Below are positions 53,436 to 62,534 of a stretch of DNA of 64,000 nucleotides, in pieces. Position 1 is the first letter of the stretch, and each line of letters starts with the position of its first letter. The DNA is taken from positions 1,116,001 to 1,180,000 of the forward strand of contig CAWCEP010000005.1 in NCBI GenBank assembly GCA_963794615.1, in the 5' to 3' direction. The position numbers and the translations under genes were made by a program. Origin of the DNA: Chersky-840 sp963794615 (lineage in GTDB: Bacteria; Actinomycetota; Acidimicrobiia; Acidimicrobiales; UBA8190). The notes beneath the pieces are model-generated. The model worked only from the letters and a program-made list of their open reading frames with translations. It did not search any database and was not told where the DNA came from.

Positions 53436-54425
53436 TCAGACGAGGGGCAGGGCGCGCACCTCGGCGGCCACCGTCGCCGTCGGCGCGTCACCGACCGCAC
53501 CCCCAGCAGCGGGGCGGACCTCGACGGTGCTCGGGGGTGTCACCGTCCTGTGCACGTAGCCCAGCGCCACCATGGCGTCGAGGCTCGGCGACCACGCCGA
53601 CGAGGTCACCGTGCCGACGACCTTTCCCTCGGACAGGATCTCCGACCCCGACGCCAGGGCCCGGTCTCCGCCCGGGCCGGGTGCTCCCGAGGCGGCGAGC
53701 CCCACCACGACGAGGCCCCGCAGGTGACGCGCCACCCGGTTCCCCCTGGCGTCGAGCCGGGCCACGAGCTCCTGGCCCGTGTAACAGCCCTTCGTGAAGC
53801 TCACGCACCGCTCGAGCAGGTCCGCTTCCGCCGCGATGGTGCGCTCGTCGAGCTCCGCACCCATGACGGGGATGCCCGCCTCGACACGCACCGACTCCCA
53901 CGCCTCGAGCGAGCACACCCGGACGCCGTCGGGGACCTCCGGAGCCTCACCCAAGAGATCGACGCCCGCGACGCCGTTCCACGAGAACGGCGCTGCCAAC
54001 GAGGTCCCCGCGGTGGTTCCGCCCGAGGTGCGCGGTCCCCGTAACGACACGCAGCGCCAGACCAGGGGCTCGATGACGACCTTGACCCGCAGCTTGAAGC
54101 GCGCCAGACGGGCCGCCACCAGCGCACCGAACCCTCCGTCGACGTCGAGGACGAAGGCGTCGTCTCCGCTGCGCGCCACGCGCACCAAGGCATCGAGCTT
54201 GCCCTGGGGCGTCAGGATCAGGGAATCCGCCGACTCCCCCACTCCCAGCGCGGCGACGTCCTGGGACAGCTGGCCCTGGAGGTACTCCACGGCATCGGCA
54301 CCCGACACGCCGAGCACGTCCCGTTGCAGCATCACCGCTCCCGTGGCGGTCCGCAGCTCTTGGTAGTCGGCGAGGAACCCGGGATCGGCGGGCGAGGGCG
54401 ACGAGGCCGTGCCGGCGTTGGTCAT
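53436..54425 (-). CDS. ygfZ: YgfZ/GcvT-fold folate-binding protein
   Basis: GcvT-fold protein of 329 residues related to YgfZ/COG0354, which helps maintain certain iron-sulfur enzymes through tetrahydrofolate. Visible: LQRDVLGVSGADAVEYLQGQ, LSQDVAALGVGESADSLILT, and the diagnostic CVSFTKGCYTGQELVARLDA containing KGCYxGQE with the conserved Cys. The end (VVGTVTSSAWSPSLDAMVAL, GYVHRTV) matches the family. ATG 54425 overlaps the trpE stop as ATGA, so it is translated with trpE; the longer upstream frame is not needed. It is unlikely to be the glycine-cleavage T protein, which lacks this cysteine motif. Confidence 0.88.
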   Translation of the reverse strand: MTNAGTASSPSPADPGFLADYQELRTATGAVMLQRDVLGVSGADAVEYLQGQLSQDVAALGVGESADSLILTPQGKLDALVRVARSGDDAFVLDVDGGFGALVAARLARFKLRVKVVIEPLVWRCVSLRGPRTSGGTTAGTSLAAPFSWNGVAGVDLLGEAPEVPDGVRVCSLEAWESVRVEAGIPVMGAELDERTIAAEADLLERCVSFTKGCYTGQELVARLDARGNRVARHLRGLVVVGLAASGAPGPGGDRALASGSEILSEGKVVGTVTSSAWSPSLDAMVALGYVHRTVTPPSTVEVRPAAGGAVGDAPTATVAAEVRALPLV

Positions 54426-55954
54426 CGACGCAGGGCACGCCGGGCGGCGGGGACCGCGGCGAGCAGTGCGGCGGCCTTGTTGTGACACTCCACGTCTTCT
54501 TCCCCCGGGTCGCTGTCGGCCACGATCCCGGCCCCGGCCTGCACCGAGGCGCGCCCGTCGGGCGTCACCACCATCGTCCGGATGGCGATGGCCGTGTCGA
54601 GATTGCCCGAGAAGTCGAGATATCCCACCACCCCGCCGTAGACGCCGCGCTTGGTGGGCTCGAGGTCGTCGATGATCTCCATGGCCCGCACCTTGGGGGC
54701 CCCCGACAGGGTCCCGGCCGGGATCGTGGCCCGCAGGACGTCGATGGGCCCCTTGCCCGGGGCCAGGCGCCCCGACACCTGTGAGGTGAGATGCATGACG
54801 TGGCTGTAGCGCTCCACGGTCTTGAACTCGTCGACGTGCTCGGTCCCGAAGGTGACGACCCGACCCACGTCGTTGCGAGCCAGGTCCACCAGCATCACGT
54901 GCTCGGCGACCTCCTTGGGGTGCTCGGCGAGCTCTCCGGCCAATCGGTCGTCCTCGGCTTCGGTCTGACCCCGTCGACGCGTCCCGGCGATGGGTCGTGA
55001 CACCACCACGCCGTCGCGCAGTCGCACGAGCGGCTCGGGGGTCGCCCCCACCACGGTGCAGTGGTCGGTGCGGAGGAAGTAGAGGTACGGGCTCGGGTTC
55101 ACGAGCCGCAGCACCCGGTAGACGTCGAAGGGATCGGCCCCGAGGTCGAGGTCGAAGCGTTGCGACAACACCACCTGGAAGATGTCACCGGCCCGGATGA
55201 GCTCCTTGGCGCTGCACACGGCGGCCTGGTACGCCTCCGACGACATGGTCCCCGTCACCTCGGGGGCGCCGTCGTCGGCACGGGGCGCCTCCAACGGCGG
55301 GCCACCCAGGGGACGGAACAACGCGGCCGCCAGATCATCGAGGCGTGTCCCCGCCGCGTCGAAGGCGGCCGAGGCGTCGGCGTCGTCCCACTCCTCGCCC
55401 ACGACGACGTTGTCCACGAGCACGACGCGCTGGCGCCAGTGGTCGAAGGCGCACAGTTGTCCGATCACATGCAGGACGGCGTCGGGGAGCCCGGCATCGT
55501 CACGGGGAACGTTGGGAAGGTGTTCGACCTCCCGCACCACGTCGTAGCCCAGATATCCCACGAGCCCCCCGTGGAGAGGGGGGAGATCGGCGACGGCCGG
55601 GGACCGGTAGGCGCTGAGCATGGCGTCCACGGTGGCGAGGATCCCCTCGTCGGCACGGGCCCGCACCTCGGGAGGCAGTTCGAGCGCGCCCTCGGCGCGG
55701 ACCGAACGGCCCCGGCCCACCAAGGTGGCCAAGGGATTGCGTCCCACGAAGGAATAGCGCCCCCACCGCTCCCCGCCCTCGACCGACTCGAGCAGGAACC
55801 CGGTGTCCTCACCCACGGCCAGCAGGAAGGCGCTCACGGGCGTGAGGGTGTCGGCCACCACCTCGCGCCACACCGGGACGATGCGGTGCTCGCCACACAG
55901 CGCAGTGAAGACGGCACGCCCCGGACGGTCGGGAGGCGACCCCGTGGCGCTCAC
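54422..55954 (-). CDS. trpE: anthranilate synthase component I
   Basis: Makes anthranilate from chorismate and ammonia. The 510-residue product has an N-terminal LLESVEGGERWGRYSFVGRN, which includes the LLES-type element linked to tryptophan feedback inhibition, and the chorismate-binding core: GDIFQVVLSQRFDLDL, PYLYFLRTDHCTVVGATPEP, VVSRPIAGTRRRGQTEAED, MLVDLARNDVGRVV, ATIPAGTLSGAPKVRAMEII and ASVQAGAGIVADSDP. GTG 55954 overlaps the hisI stop as GTGA. hisI-trpE is an actinobacterial pairing. The glutamine amidotransferase partner (trpG) is not in the window. Confidence 0.95.
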   Translation of the reverse strand: MSATGSPPDRPGRAVFTALCGEHRIVPVWREVVADTLTPVSAFLLAVGEDTGFLLESVEGGERWGRYSFVGRNPLATLVGRGRSVRAEGALELPPEVRARADEGILATVDAMLSAYRSPAVADLPPLHGGLVGYLGYDVVREVEHLPNVPRDDAGLPDAVLHVIGQLCAFDHWRQRVVLVDNVVVGEEWDDADASAAFDAAGTRLDDLAAALFRPLGGPPLEAPRADDGAPEVTGTMSSEAYQAAVCSAKELIRAGDIFQVVLSQRFDLDLGADPFDVYRVLRLVNPSPYLYFLRTDHCTVVGATPEPLVRLRDGVVVSRPIAGTRRRGQTEAEDDRLAGELAEHPKEVAEHVMLVDLARNDVGRVVTFGTEHVDEFKTVERYSHVMHLTSQVSGRLAPGKGPIDVLRATIPAGTLSGAPKVRAMEIIDDLEPTKRGVYGGVVGYLDFSGNLDTAIAIRTMVVTPDGRASVQAGAGIVADSDPGEEDVECHNKAAALLAAVPAARRALRR

Positions 55955-56352
55955 GCCTGGGCCGGAGGTCCCCCGGCCGCGCCGTTGGCGTCGCCGGCGC
56001 CGAACGACCGGTAGAAGCACGACCGGGCCCCGGTGTGACAGGCCCCGTTCCCGTCCTGGTCCACGAGCACGAGGAGGGCATCGCCGTCACAGTCGTAGCG
56101 CACGGCCCGGACCCACTGCCGGTCGCCCGACGTCTCCCCCTTGCACCAGTACTCGCTCCGGCTCCGGCTCCAGAACCAGGACCGACCCGTCCGCAGCGTC
56201 CGGCGCAGGGCCTCGCCGTCCATGTACCCCAGCATGAGGACCGCACCGTCGCCGGCGTCCTGGACGATCGCCGGCACGAGGCCATCGGCCCCGAAGCGCA
56301 CCACGGCCAGATCCTCCTCCGTGTACTCCACAGGTGACGCGACCCGGTCCAT
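55951..56352 (-). CDS. hisI: phosphoribosyl-AMP cyclohydrolase
   Basis: Third step of histidine synthesis. The 133-residue product carries the metal-binding cysteines in EYWCKGETSGDRQWVR, RYDCDGDALLVLVDQ and GACHTGARSCFYRSF, plus AIVQDAGDGAVLMLGYMDGE. It is the cyclohydrolase alone; the HisE pyrophosphohydrolase is not fused. ATG 56352. It is separated from hisF by the MMPL and GroES-like genes, although hisF, hisI and trpE are usually close in related genomes, and it is coupled to trpE downstream. Confidence 0.95.
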   Translation of the reverse strand: MDRVASPVEYTEEDLAVVRFGADGLVPAIVQDAGDGAVLMLGYMDGEALRRTLRTGRSWFWSRSRSEYWCKGETSGDRQWVRAVRYDCDGDALLVLVDQDGNGACHTGARSCFYRSFGAGDANGAAGGPPAQA

Positions 56353-56529
56353 GAGCCCTCACGATACCGGTCGCCTCACCCGGTCCCGGCGCAAAGGGCC
56401 AGGCACGACGACTCTTCCGGGCACCCGGCCGTCAGGGGAGACGCGCCCACACCGAGACATCGGCGCCGACGACGCCTACTATTCGGTAACTCCGCCGACA
56501 CGGGGTGCGGAGGGTCGCCGGGGGGCGCA

Positions 56530-59172
56530 ATGAGACGGACGTGGGAGTGGCTCGGCCTCAACCTGGGCAAGCGCGCCGGGACGGTCGCCATCTGCGGGCT
56601 GCTCATCACCCTGGGCCTGGGCTTCGGCATCACGACGCTGCGCTTCACGACCAGCAACTCCGACTACCTCAACACCAACGACCCGGCCTGGATCAACAAC
56701 GTCAATTACGAGAACGTCTTCGGCGGCGACCCCATGGCCGTCCTCTTCACCATGAAGCCGGGGACGACGGTCGACAATCTCCTGACCGAGAAGAACCAGA
56801 AGGCCTTCTCCAAGATCTCCAAAGCCCTGGCCAGCGACCCCTGGGTATTCAGTGCGGTCACCCCCATGGACGCCCTGCAGTTCGCGCAGAAGCTCCTGAG
56901 CAGTCCCAACGGCAGTCCTCTGGCGAGCCCGGCCGCGGCCCTGCTGCTGAAGGCCATCTCGATGGACCACAACCCTGCCGACAAGCAGATCCGGGCCCAC
57001 TACCTGACCCAGCAGGGCATCGGGCTGGCCAAGACCCCGCCCGCCGACCAGGTGCTCCAAAATCCCCAGTGGATGCACTTCGTCATCCACGAGCAGGACG
57101 GCACCATCCGCCAGTCGCTGCTGACCTTCGTCCACGACGACCACCACGCCCTCATGGCCGTCTACCTGAAGGGCGACCTGAACATCAACCAGGAGACCAC
57201 CGCAGCGTCGTCGGTGACCAAGATCATCAACTCCGTGCATTTCGAGAACGTCACGACCATCACCACCGGCGTGCCGGCGCTGCTCAAGACCATCAACGAC
57301 TACCTCAAGCACGGCATCATCGTCCTAGCCTTGTTGGCCGGGGCGATCATGATGACGATCCTGCTCCTGTCCTTCACGGTGCGCTGGCGACTGCTCGCCT
57401 TCGCCATCGTCGCCGTCGGCCTCGTCTGGGGGTTCGGCCTCGTCGGCTACTTCCATGTCCCACTCACCCTGGCCACCATCGCCGCACTCCCGGTCTTGCT
57501 CGGGGTGGGGATGGACTACGCCATCCAGATGCACTCACGCATCGAGGAGGAAGTCATCCTCGACCGCGCCGCCCACCCCATTCAGGCCGCGGCCCGGGGC
57601 CTCGGGCCGGCACTGCTCGTCGTCACCTTCGACGCCGTCTTCGCCTTCATGGCGCTGTGGTTCGCCAAGACGCCCGCCATCCGCGAATTCGGCTCCCTGC
57701 TCGTCATCGGAATCGTGGCCGTGTGCGTGTGCAGCATCATCGCCACCCTGGCCGTCCTCGGCATCCGCGAGTTCAAGTCGCCCACCAAGGGCAAGGACTT
57801 CAGCCAGGGCCGTCTCAGCCGGGTGGCGGTGTTCCTGGGGAGCCTCCCGCAGCGCAGCGCCGTCCCCTTGGCCATCGTCAGTGTGGTGATCCTGCTGTCG
57901 GGGATCGCCGTCGAGGGGAAGCTGGCCCTGCAGACCGACCCCATCTCCTGGGTGAACCCCCAGTCCCAGGCCATCAAGGACATCGTGCAGCTGAAGACGG
58001 CGACGGGGTCCAACAACGAGATCGCCATGCGGATCTCGACCGCGCACCCGTGGAGCGACCAGACCGTCGACTACGTCATCAACTTCTCGCACCAACTGGA
58101 GAAGAAGTACCCCAACACCTTGTTCCCCGGCGCCGGGCTCATCAACACCATCGACCAGTTCGTGACCGTCAAGGGGATGAAGGACATCCCGCCCACCGGG
58201 GCCGAGATGCAGGGCATCTACCTCATCGCCCCACCCGGCATCGTGAAGACGACGGTGGCCGACAAGGGGGCCGCGCTCAACGTCATCTTCCTGGGACGGA
58301 CCGACACCCTCGATCAGCTCTCGCCCGTGGTGAAGGACCTCGAGGGTGGGATCAACGCCCCGCCGGGGATCTCCGTCGCACCGGGCGGCATCGCCACGGT
58401 GGGCGTGGGCCTCATCCAGAACCTCGAGGCGTCCCGGATCAAGCTCACCTATCTGGCCATCCTCTTCGTCGGCCTCTTCCTCACCGTCAGACTGCGGAGC
58501 CTTATTCGGGCGGTCCTGTCGCTTGTGCCCGTGCTCGTGGCGGTGGGGGCGGTGTCGCTCATCGGCGTGGCCTTCCACCTCAAGCTGAGCCCCGTGACCG
58601 CGGTGGCCGGGCCCCTCGTGGTGGCCGTCTGTACTGAATTCACGTCCCTCATCCTGTTGCGATTCGTGGAAGAGCGGGCCCGGGGCCTCACCCCGCGCCA
58701 GGCCATGGACGCCACGGCGCGGCGCACCGGCAGAGCCTTCATGGTGTCGGGCATGACCGCCATCGCCGGTGTGGCGACCTTGGGCCTGTCGTCGATGCCA
58801 CTGTTGAGCGACTTCGGCGTCATCGTCGCCATCAACATCACCGTCGCCCTGCTGAGCGCGCTGATCGTGCTGCCGCCCATCTTGGTGTGGGCTGATCAAC
58901 GCAACTGGGTGTCGCGCGGACTGATCAAGAAGCCGCCGCCCCAATACCTGACGATCGACGAGCGCTACCCCGCCCTGGTGGGTGCGAACGGCAGTGCCGA
59001 CGCCAACGGCGCCGTCGACACCAACGGCAGTGTCGACGGGGCCCACGGCGCGCCACCGCCCCCGCCGCCGCAGTCCCAGCCCCAGCCGGTGGCCCCGGGC
59101 GTGCACGTGCCACCCGTGCCGGCCCCGGTCGCGCTGTGGCACCCGCAGTTCGGCGACGTCAACCCGAGCTGA
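56530..59172 (+). CDS. MMPL/HAE3-type RND transporter
   Basis: Large membrane exporter of 880 residues in the MMPL / hydrophobe-amphiphile-efflux-3 group, which move lipids or hydrophobic compounds. Two halves each have one helix, an exported loop of about 200 residues, and a bundle of about five helices: RAGTVAICGLLITLGLGFGI; then GIIVLALLAGAIMMTILLLS and LLGVGMDYAIQMHSRIEEEV with the charged D-Y pair of proton relay; then LTYLAILFVGLFLTVRLRSL and FMVSGMTAIAGVATLGLSSM. The C-terminal tail is soluble with ANG/TNG-S-V-D repeats and a Pro/Gln stretch. It stands alone, divergent from hisI across 177 bases. Substrate unknown. Confidence 0.9.
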   Translation: MRRTWEWLGLNLGKRAGTVAICGLLITLGLGFGITTLRFTTSNSDYLNTNDPAWINNVNYENVFGGDPMAVLFTMKPGTTVDNLLTEKNQKAFSKISKALASDPWVFSAVTPMDALQFAQKLLSSPNGSPLASPAAALLLKAISMDHNPADKQIRAHYLTQQGIGLAKTPPADQVLQNPQWMHFVIHEQDGTIRQSLLTFVHDDHHALMAVYLKGDLNINQETTAASSVTKIINSVHFENVTTITTGVPALLKTINDYLKHGIIVLALLAGAIMMTILLLSFTVRWRLLAFAIVAVGLVWGFGLVGYFHVPLTLATIAALPVLLGVGMDYAIQMHSRIEEEVILDRAAHPIQAAARGLGPALLVVTFDAVFAFMALWFAKTPAIREFGSLLVIGIVAVCVCSIIATLAVLGIREFKSPTKGKDFSQGRLSRVAVFLGSLPQRSAVPLAIVSVVILLSGIAVEGKLALQTDPISWVNPQSQAIKDIVQLKTATGSNNEIAMRISTAHPWSDQTVDYVINFSHQLEKKYPNTLFPGAGLINTIDQFVTVKGMKDIPPTGAEMQGIYLIAPPGIVKTTVADKGAALNVIFLGRTDTLDQLSPVVKDLEGGINAPPGISVAPGGIATVGVGLIQNLEASRIKLTYLAILFVGLFLTVRLRSLIRAVLSLVPVLVAVGAVSLIGVAFHLKLSPVTAVAGPLVVAVCTEFTSLILLRFVEERARGLTPRQAMDATARRTGRAFMVSGMTAIAGVATLGLSSMPLLSDFGVIVAINITVALLSALIVLPPILVWADQRNWVSRGLIKKPPPQYLTIDERYPALVGANGSADANGAVDTNGSVDGAHGAPPPPPPQSQPQPVAPGVHVPPVPAPVALWHPQFGDVNPS

Positions 59173-59180
59173 CCTCCCGA

Positions 59181-59197
59181 GGCGGCGGAGGGCCGCC
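59181..59197. terminator. hairpin between convergent MMPL and GroES-like genes
   Basis: GGCGGC at 59181-59186 pairs with GCCGCC at 59192-59197 around a 5-base loop, within the 27 bases that separate the two convergent stop codons. A bidirectional terminator is likely from position; there is no T-run. Confidence 0.5.
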
Positions 59198-59199
59198 GA

Positions 59200-59559
59200 T
59201 CAGAGGTAGAGGCCGGTACCGCTGTCGATGCGCTCGGAAGCCACGGCGTGGATGTCGCGCTCGCGCAGGATCACGTACTCGTCACCCTGCACCTCGACCT
59301 CGAAACGGTCCTCGGGGTTGAACAGCACCTTGTCGCCCACCTTGATCGACCGCACGTGCGGGCCCACCGCCACGACCTCGGCCCACAACAGGCGTCGTGA
59401 CACCTGGGCCGTGGCAGGAATGAGGATCCCGGCCCGGGAACGCCGCTCGCCCTCGGCCACGGGTTGCTGCGCCAGCACCCGGTCGGCGAGCATGATGATG
59501 GGCTGCTTCGGAGACGGGGAGGGCGACGTGGCGCGAGCTGCCTTGCCCTCAGAAGTCAC
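59200..59559 (-). CDS. GroES-like (Cpn10) protein without adjacent GroEL
   Basis: Predicted 119-residue protein with a Cpn10 fold: IIMLADRVLAQQPVAEGE, AGILIPATAQVSRRL, WAEVVAVGPHVRSIKVGDKV, LFNPEDRFEVEVQGDEYVIL and RERDIHAVASE match the GroES order. The N-terminus has an extra 25 residues (SEGKAARATSPSPSPKQ) and the C-terminus extends past the usual end (RIDSGTGLYL). The mobile-loop region that contacts GroEL is altered (ERRSRAGILIP). No groEL is next to it. It is therefore probably an accessory GroES-like protein, not the main cochaperonin. GTG 59559 is chosen; GTG 59583 would add eight residues. Confidence 0.8.
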   Translation of the reverse strand: MTSEGKAARATSPSPSPKQPIIMLADRVLAQQPVAEGERRSRAGILIPATAQVSRRLLWAEVVAVGPHVRSIKVGDKVLFNPEDRFEVEVQGDEYVILRERDIHAVASERIDSGTGLYL

Positions 59560-59625
59560 GCCGCGCACCGTAGTCGATCCCACCTTCGGCCCGATCTCGC
59601 TCGACGTGTCGGTGGCACCGTCGCG

Positions 59626-60396
59626 CTACCCCGTCGGAGGGCGGACCGTGACGCCGTGCGCGTCGAGGTACGCCTTCGCCTCGGCCACCGTGTACTCCCG
59701 GCGGTGGAAGATCGACGCCGCCAACACGGCGTCGGCGCCTCCCGCCGTCGCCCCCTCGACGAGGTGGTCGAGATTCCCCACCCCACCCGACGCCACCACG
59801 GGAACGCCGACGATGTCGACGATCGCCCTGGTGAGCTCGACGTCGAACCCGTCCCGGGTCCCGTCGCGGTCCATCGACGTGACGAGGAGCTCACCTGCCC
59901 CCAGCCCGGCACATTCGCCGGCCCATGCCAACGCGTCCGTGCCGGTCGCCTGACGCCCGCCGTGGGTGAACACCTCCCAGCCCGGCTCCGCGGCTCGACG
60001 TCGCGCGTCGATGGCGACTACGACGCACTGCGAGCCGAACTCGTCGGCCAGCTCGGTGATGAGCGGCGGGTCGAGGAGCGCGGCGGTGTTCAACGCCACC
60101 TTGTCGGCGCCGGCCCGCAACAGACGACGGGCGTCGTCCGGCGTTCGCACGCCACCACCCACCGTGAAGGGGATGAACACCTGGGCCGCGGTACGCGACA
60201 CCACGTCCACCATGGTGTCGCGCCCGTGTGCAGAGGCGGTGATGTCGAGGAATACGAGCTCGTCGGCACCCTCGGCGTCATAGCGTGCCGCCAGCTCCAC
60301 CGGATCCCCGGCGTCTACGAGATCGATGAAGCGCACACCCTTCACCACCCGTCCGGCGTCGACGTCCAGACAAGGGATCACTCGGACGGCACGCAC
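59626..60396 (-). CDS. hisF: imidazole glycerol phosphate synthase, cyclase subunit
   Basis: TIM-barrel subunit that closes the imidazole ring using ammonia from HisH. The 256-residue product starts MRAVRVIPCLDVDAGRVVKG with the catalytic Asp in CLDVD, and has VFIPFTVGGGVRTPDDARRL, GADKVALNTAALLDPPLITE, LLVTSMDRDGTRDGFDVELT with the second catalytic Asp, and VPVVASGGVGNLDHLVEGA. GTG 60396 gives the usual residues before VIPCLD and overlaps hisA by 19 bases. A GTG at 60381, overlapping the hisA stop by four bases, would lose the first strand. Confidence 0.95.
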   Translation of the reverse strand: MRAVRVIPCLDVDAGRVVKGVRFIDLVDAGDPVELAARYDAEGADELVFLDITASAHGRDTMVDVVSRTAAQVFIPFTVGGGVRTPDDARRLLRAGADKVALNTAALLDPPLITELADEFGSQCVVVAIDARRRAAEPGWEVFTHGGRQATGTDALAWAGECAGLGAGELLVTSMDRDGTRDGFDVELTRAIVDIVGVPVVASGGVGNLDHLVEGATAGGADAVLAASIFHRREYTVAEAKAYLDAHGVTVRPPTG

Positions 60397-61136
60397 GCGG
60401 CGATCGCCTCCTCGATGGTCATGGCCCCTTCGACCAGCGCGGTCCCGACGATGGCACCGGCCAGACGGCGCGCTCGCCCCTCCGTCGCCACCGTCGTGTC
60501 GAGCCCGGCCAACGCCGACAGGTCCGACGTCGACCGCACCCCTCCCGACGCCACCACGGGATGGGCCGTCAGCTCGAGCACGGCTCGCAGTCCCACCAGA
60601 TCGGGGCCACCGAGCATGCCGTCGCGGTCGATGGCGGTGACCACCACCGCCCCCAGCTCCACCGGCACCAGCCGGCCGAGGGCGGCACCGAGCGTGGTCC
60701 CGCTCGACTGCTCCCAGCCGCGCACCGCCAGGTCCGCTCGCGCCCCGCGGTGGTCGAGGCCCACCGCCACCCGCCCCGGGTACCGCGTGGCCAGCGACTC
60801 GACGAGCTCGGGCGTCTCGAGGGCGGCGGTGCCGAGCACCACCCGGTCCACGCCGTGGTCGAGCAGGGCGACGGCATCCTCCGACGCCCGCACGCCCCCG
60901 CCCGCCTGCACCGCGACGTCGACGACACCGGCGATCTGGAGGACCACGTCCCGGTTGACGGGCTCGCCCGTCCGGGCGGCGTCGAGGTCCACGACATGGA
61001 TCCACCGGGCGCCGCCGGCCGCGTACGAGCGCGCCAGCGCCACGGGGTCCCCGTACCGGCGCACCCGTCCGAAGTCGCCCTGGACGAGGCGCACCGCGCC
61101 CCCGTCGTGGAGGTCGATGGCCGGATAGAGCTCCAT
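60378..61136 (-). CDS. hisA: phosphoribosylformimino-AICAR phosphate isomerase
   Basis: TIM-barrel isomerase of histidine synthesis, 252 residues. It has MELYPAIDLHDGGAVRLVQG with the catalytic Asp, WIHVVDLDAARTGEPVN, VAVQAGGGVRASEDAVALLD, RVVLGTAALETPELVESLA, VVVTAIDRDGMLGGPDLVGL with the second Asp, and HPVVASGGVRSTSDLSALA. Actinobacterial HisA is often PriA, doing the TrpF reaction as well. A separate trpF exists in this window, which suggests this enzyme need not be bifunctional. ATG 61136 follows the hisH stop by 8 bases. Confidence 0.95.
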   Translation of the reverse strand: MELYPAIDLHDGGAVRLVQGDFGRVRRYGDPVALARSYAAGGARWIHVVDLDAARTGEPVNRDVVLQIAGVVDVAVQAGGGVRASEDAVALLDHGVDRVVLGTAALETPELVESLATRYPGRVAVGLDHRGARADLAVRGWEQSSGTTLGAALGRLVPVELGAVVVTAIDRDGMLGGPDLVGLRAVLELTAHPVVASGGVRSTSDLSALAGLDTTVATEGRARRLAGAIVGTALVEGAMTIEEAIAACVPSE

Positions 61137-61144
61137 GACGCCCG

Positions 61145-61783
61145 TCACGGGCGGGCGGGCCCGTCTCCACACACGGCCACGAAGTTGGCGAGGATGGAGA
61201 GCCCTACCGAGCCCGACTTCTCGGGGTGGAACTGCGCGCCCCACACCGGCCCGCGCTCGGCGGCGGCGACGACCTCGCCTCCGTAGTCACACGTCGCCAC
61301 GGCGTCGCCCGACATCTCCGGTGCATAGGAGTGGACGAAGTACACCCACGGCATCGGGGCGATCCCGGCCAGGAGCCGACTGTCGGCGCCGGGTCGGCGC
61401 ACCACCTGGTTCCACTGCATCTGGGGACGCTTCACACCGTGGGGAAGCGACCGCACCGTCCCCCCGAGGACGCCGAGGCCGGGCACCCCCGGCGACTCCT
61501 CGGACCCTTCGTAGAGCAATTGGAACCCGACGCAGATGCCGAGGAACGGCACCCCTCGCTCGAGGGCGTCGTCGACGGCCCCGTCGAGGCCCGTGGACCG
61601 CAATGCCTGCGCACACCGTCCGAATGCCCCCACACCGGGGAGCACCACCCCCGCCGCCCCCGCCGCGTCGTCGGGATCGGTGACGAGCCGGGCGTCGGCC
61701 CCGAGATGCACGAACGCCTTCTGGGCCGAGGCGAGGTTGCCGATGCCGTAGTCGAGGACGGCGATGCCTCCGTCCATCGTCAT
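61145..61783 (-). CDS. hisH: imidazole glycerol phosphate synthase, glutaminase subunit
   Basis: Class I glutamine amidotransferase that feeds ammonia to HisF. The 212-residue product has IAVLDYGIGNLASAQKAF, LPGVGAFGRCAQALRSTGLD, the nucleophile Cys in FLGICVGFQLLYEGSEES and the His-Glu pair in VWGAQFHPEKSGSVGL. ATG 61783 overlaps the hisB stop as ATGA; the longer upstream frame inside hisB is spurious. It is followed by hisA and hisF in the expected order. Confidence 0.95.
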   Translation of the reverse strand: MTMDGGIAVLDYGIGNLASAQKAFVHLGADARLVTDPDDAAGAAGVVLPGVGAFGRCAQALRSTGLDGAVDDALERGVPFLGICVGFQLLYEGSEESPGVPGLGVLGGTVRSLPHGVKRPQMQWNQVVRRPGADSRLLAGIAPMPWVYFVHSYAPEMSGDAVATCDYGGEVVAAAERGPVWGAQFHPEKSGSVGLSILANFVAVCGDGPARP

Positions 61784-62400
61784 GCACCGTCGGTGCTTCC
61801 CAACGTGCCCTTGGTCGACGGGACGCCGCCGCCTTCCACCCGCAGCGCGTCGCGCAGGCACCGCGCCGTCGCCTTGAACGACGCTTCGACGATGTGGTGC
61901 GTGTTCTTGCCAGTCACGAGGCGCACGTGCATCGTCATGCCGGCGGCGGTGACGAAGGCCCGCCAGAATTCCTCGGCCAGCTGGGGGTCGAACGGGGGCG
62001 AGCCCAGCGACGTCACGTCGGGGCCGAACGCCACGTCATAAGCGAGGTAGGGACGACCCGAGATGTCGAGGGCCACCTCCACCAACGCCTCGTCGAGCGG
62101 CAGCGCGATGGACGCGAAGCGGCGGATGCCCGCCTTGTCCCCGAGGGCCTGGGCCAGCGCTTCGCCGAGCACGATGCCCACGTCCTCCACGGTGTGATGG
62201 GCGTCGACGTGGAGGTCACCGGTGGCCTTGACCGTCAGGTCCATCCCACCGTGGCGACCGAGTTGGGAGAGCATGTGGTCGAAGAAGGGAAGCCCGGTCT
62301 CCACCCCGACCGATCCCGTGCCGTCGAGGTCGACCTCGACGTCGATGGCCGTCTCCTTCGTCCTGCGCTGGCGCGCCGCGACCCGAGGGCCCGGGCTCAT
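61780..62400 (-). CDS. hisB: imidazoleglycerol-phosphate dehydratase
   Basis: Manganese dehydratase of histidine synthesis, 206 residues, monofunctional (no phosphatase domain). It has the metal-binding His motifs GLPFFDHMLSQLGRHGGMDL, GDLHVDAHHTVEDVGIVLGE and KNTHHIVEASFKATARCL, a symmetrical repeat diagnostic of the family. ATG 62400 is the family start. hisC lies 134 bases upstream; this gap holds no gene and may contain a promoter or processing site. The stop overlaps the hisH start. Confidence 0.96.
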   Translation of the reverse strand: MSPGPRVAARQRRTKETAIDVEVDLDGTGSVGVETGLPFFDHMLSQLGRHGGMDLTVKATGDLHVDAHHTVEDVGIVLGEALAQALGDKAGIRRFASIALPLDEALVEVALDISGRPYLAYDVAFGPDVTSLGSPPFDPQLAEEFWRAFVTAAGMTMHVRLVTGKNTHHIVEASFKATARCLRDALRVEGGGVPSTKGTLGSTDGA

Positions 62401-62534
62401 CGGTCGGGCTCGGGCCGGGGGGGCCCGGTGCCGTCGGCGGGGGTGTCGGGGTACGTCATGGGATCGCCCAGGTTACGCGCTGGATCGGCCCGGTCGGACC
62501 CTCGACGCCAACGGGGCGGCGCCCATGGGGCCGG

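Noticed and set aside
53400..53440. Possible terminator between convergent cysQ and ygfZ
   Set aside because: Only 5 bases separate the stops and I found no convincing stem.
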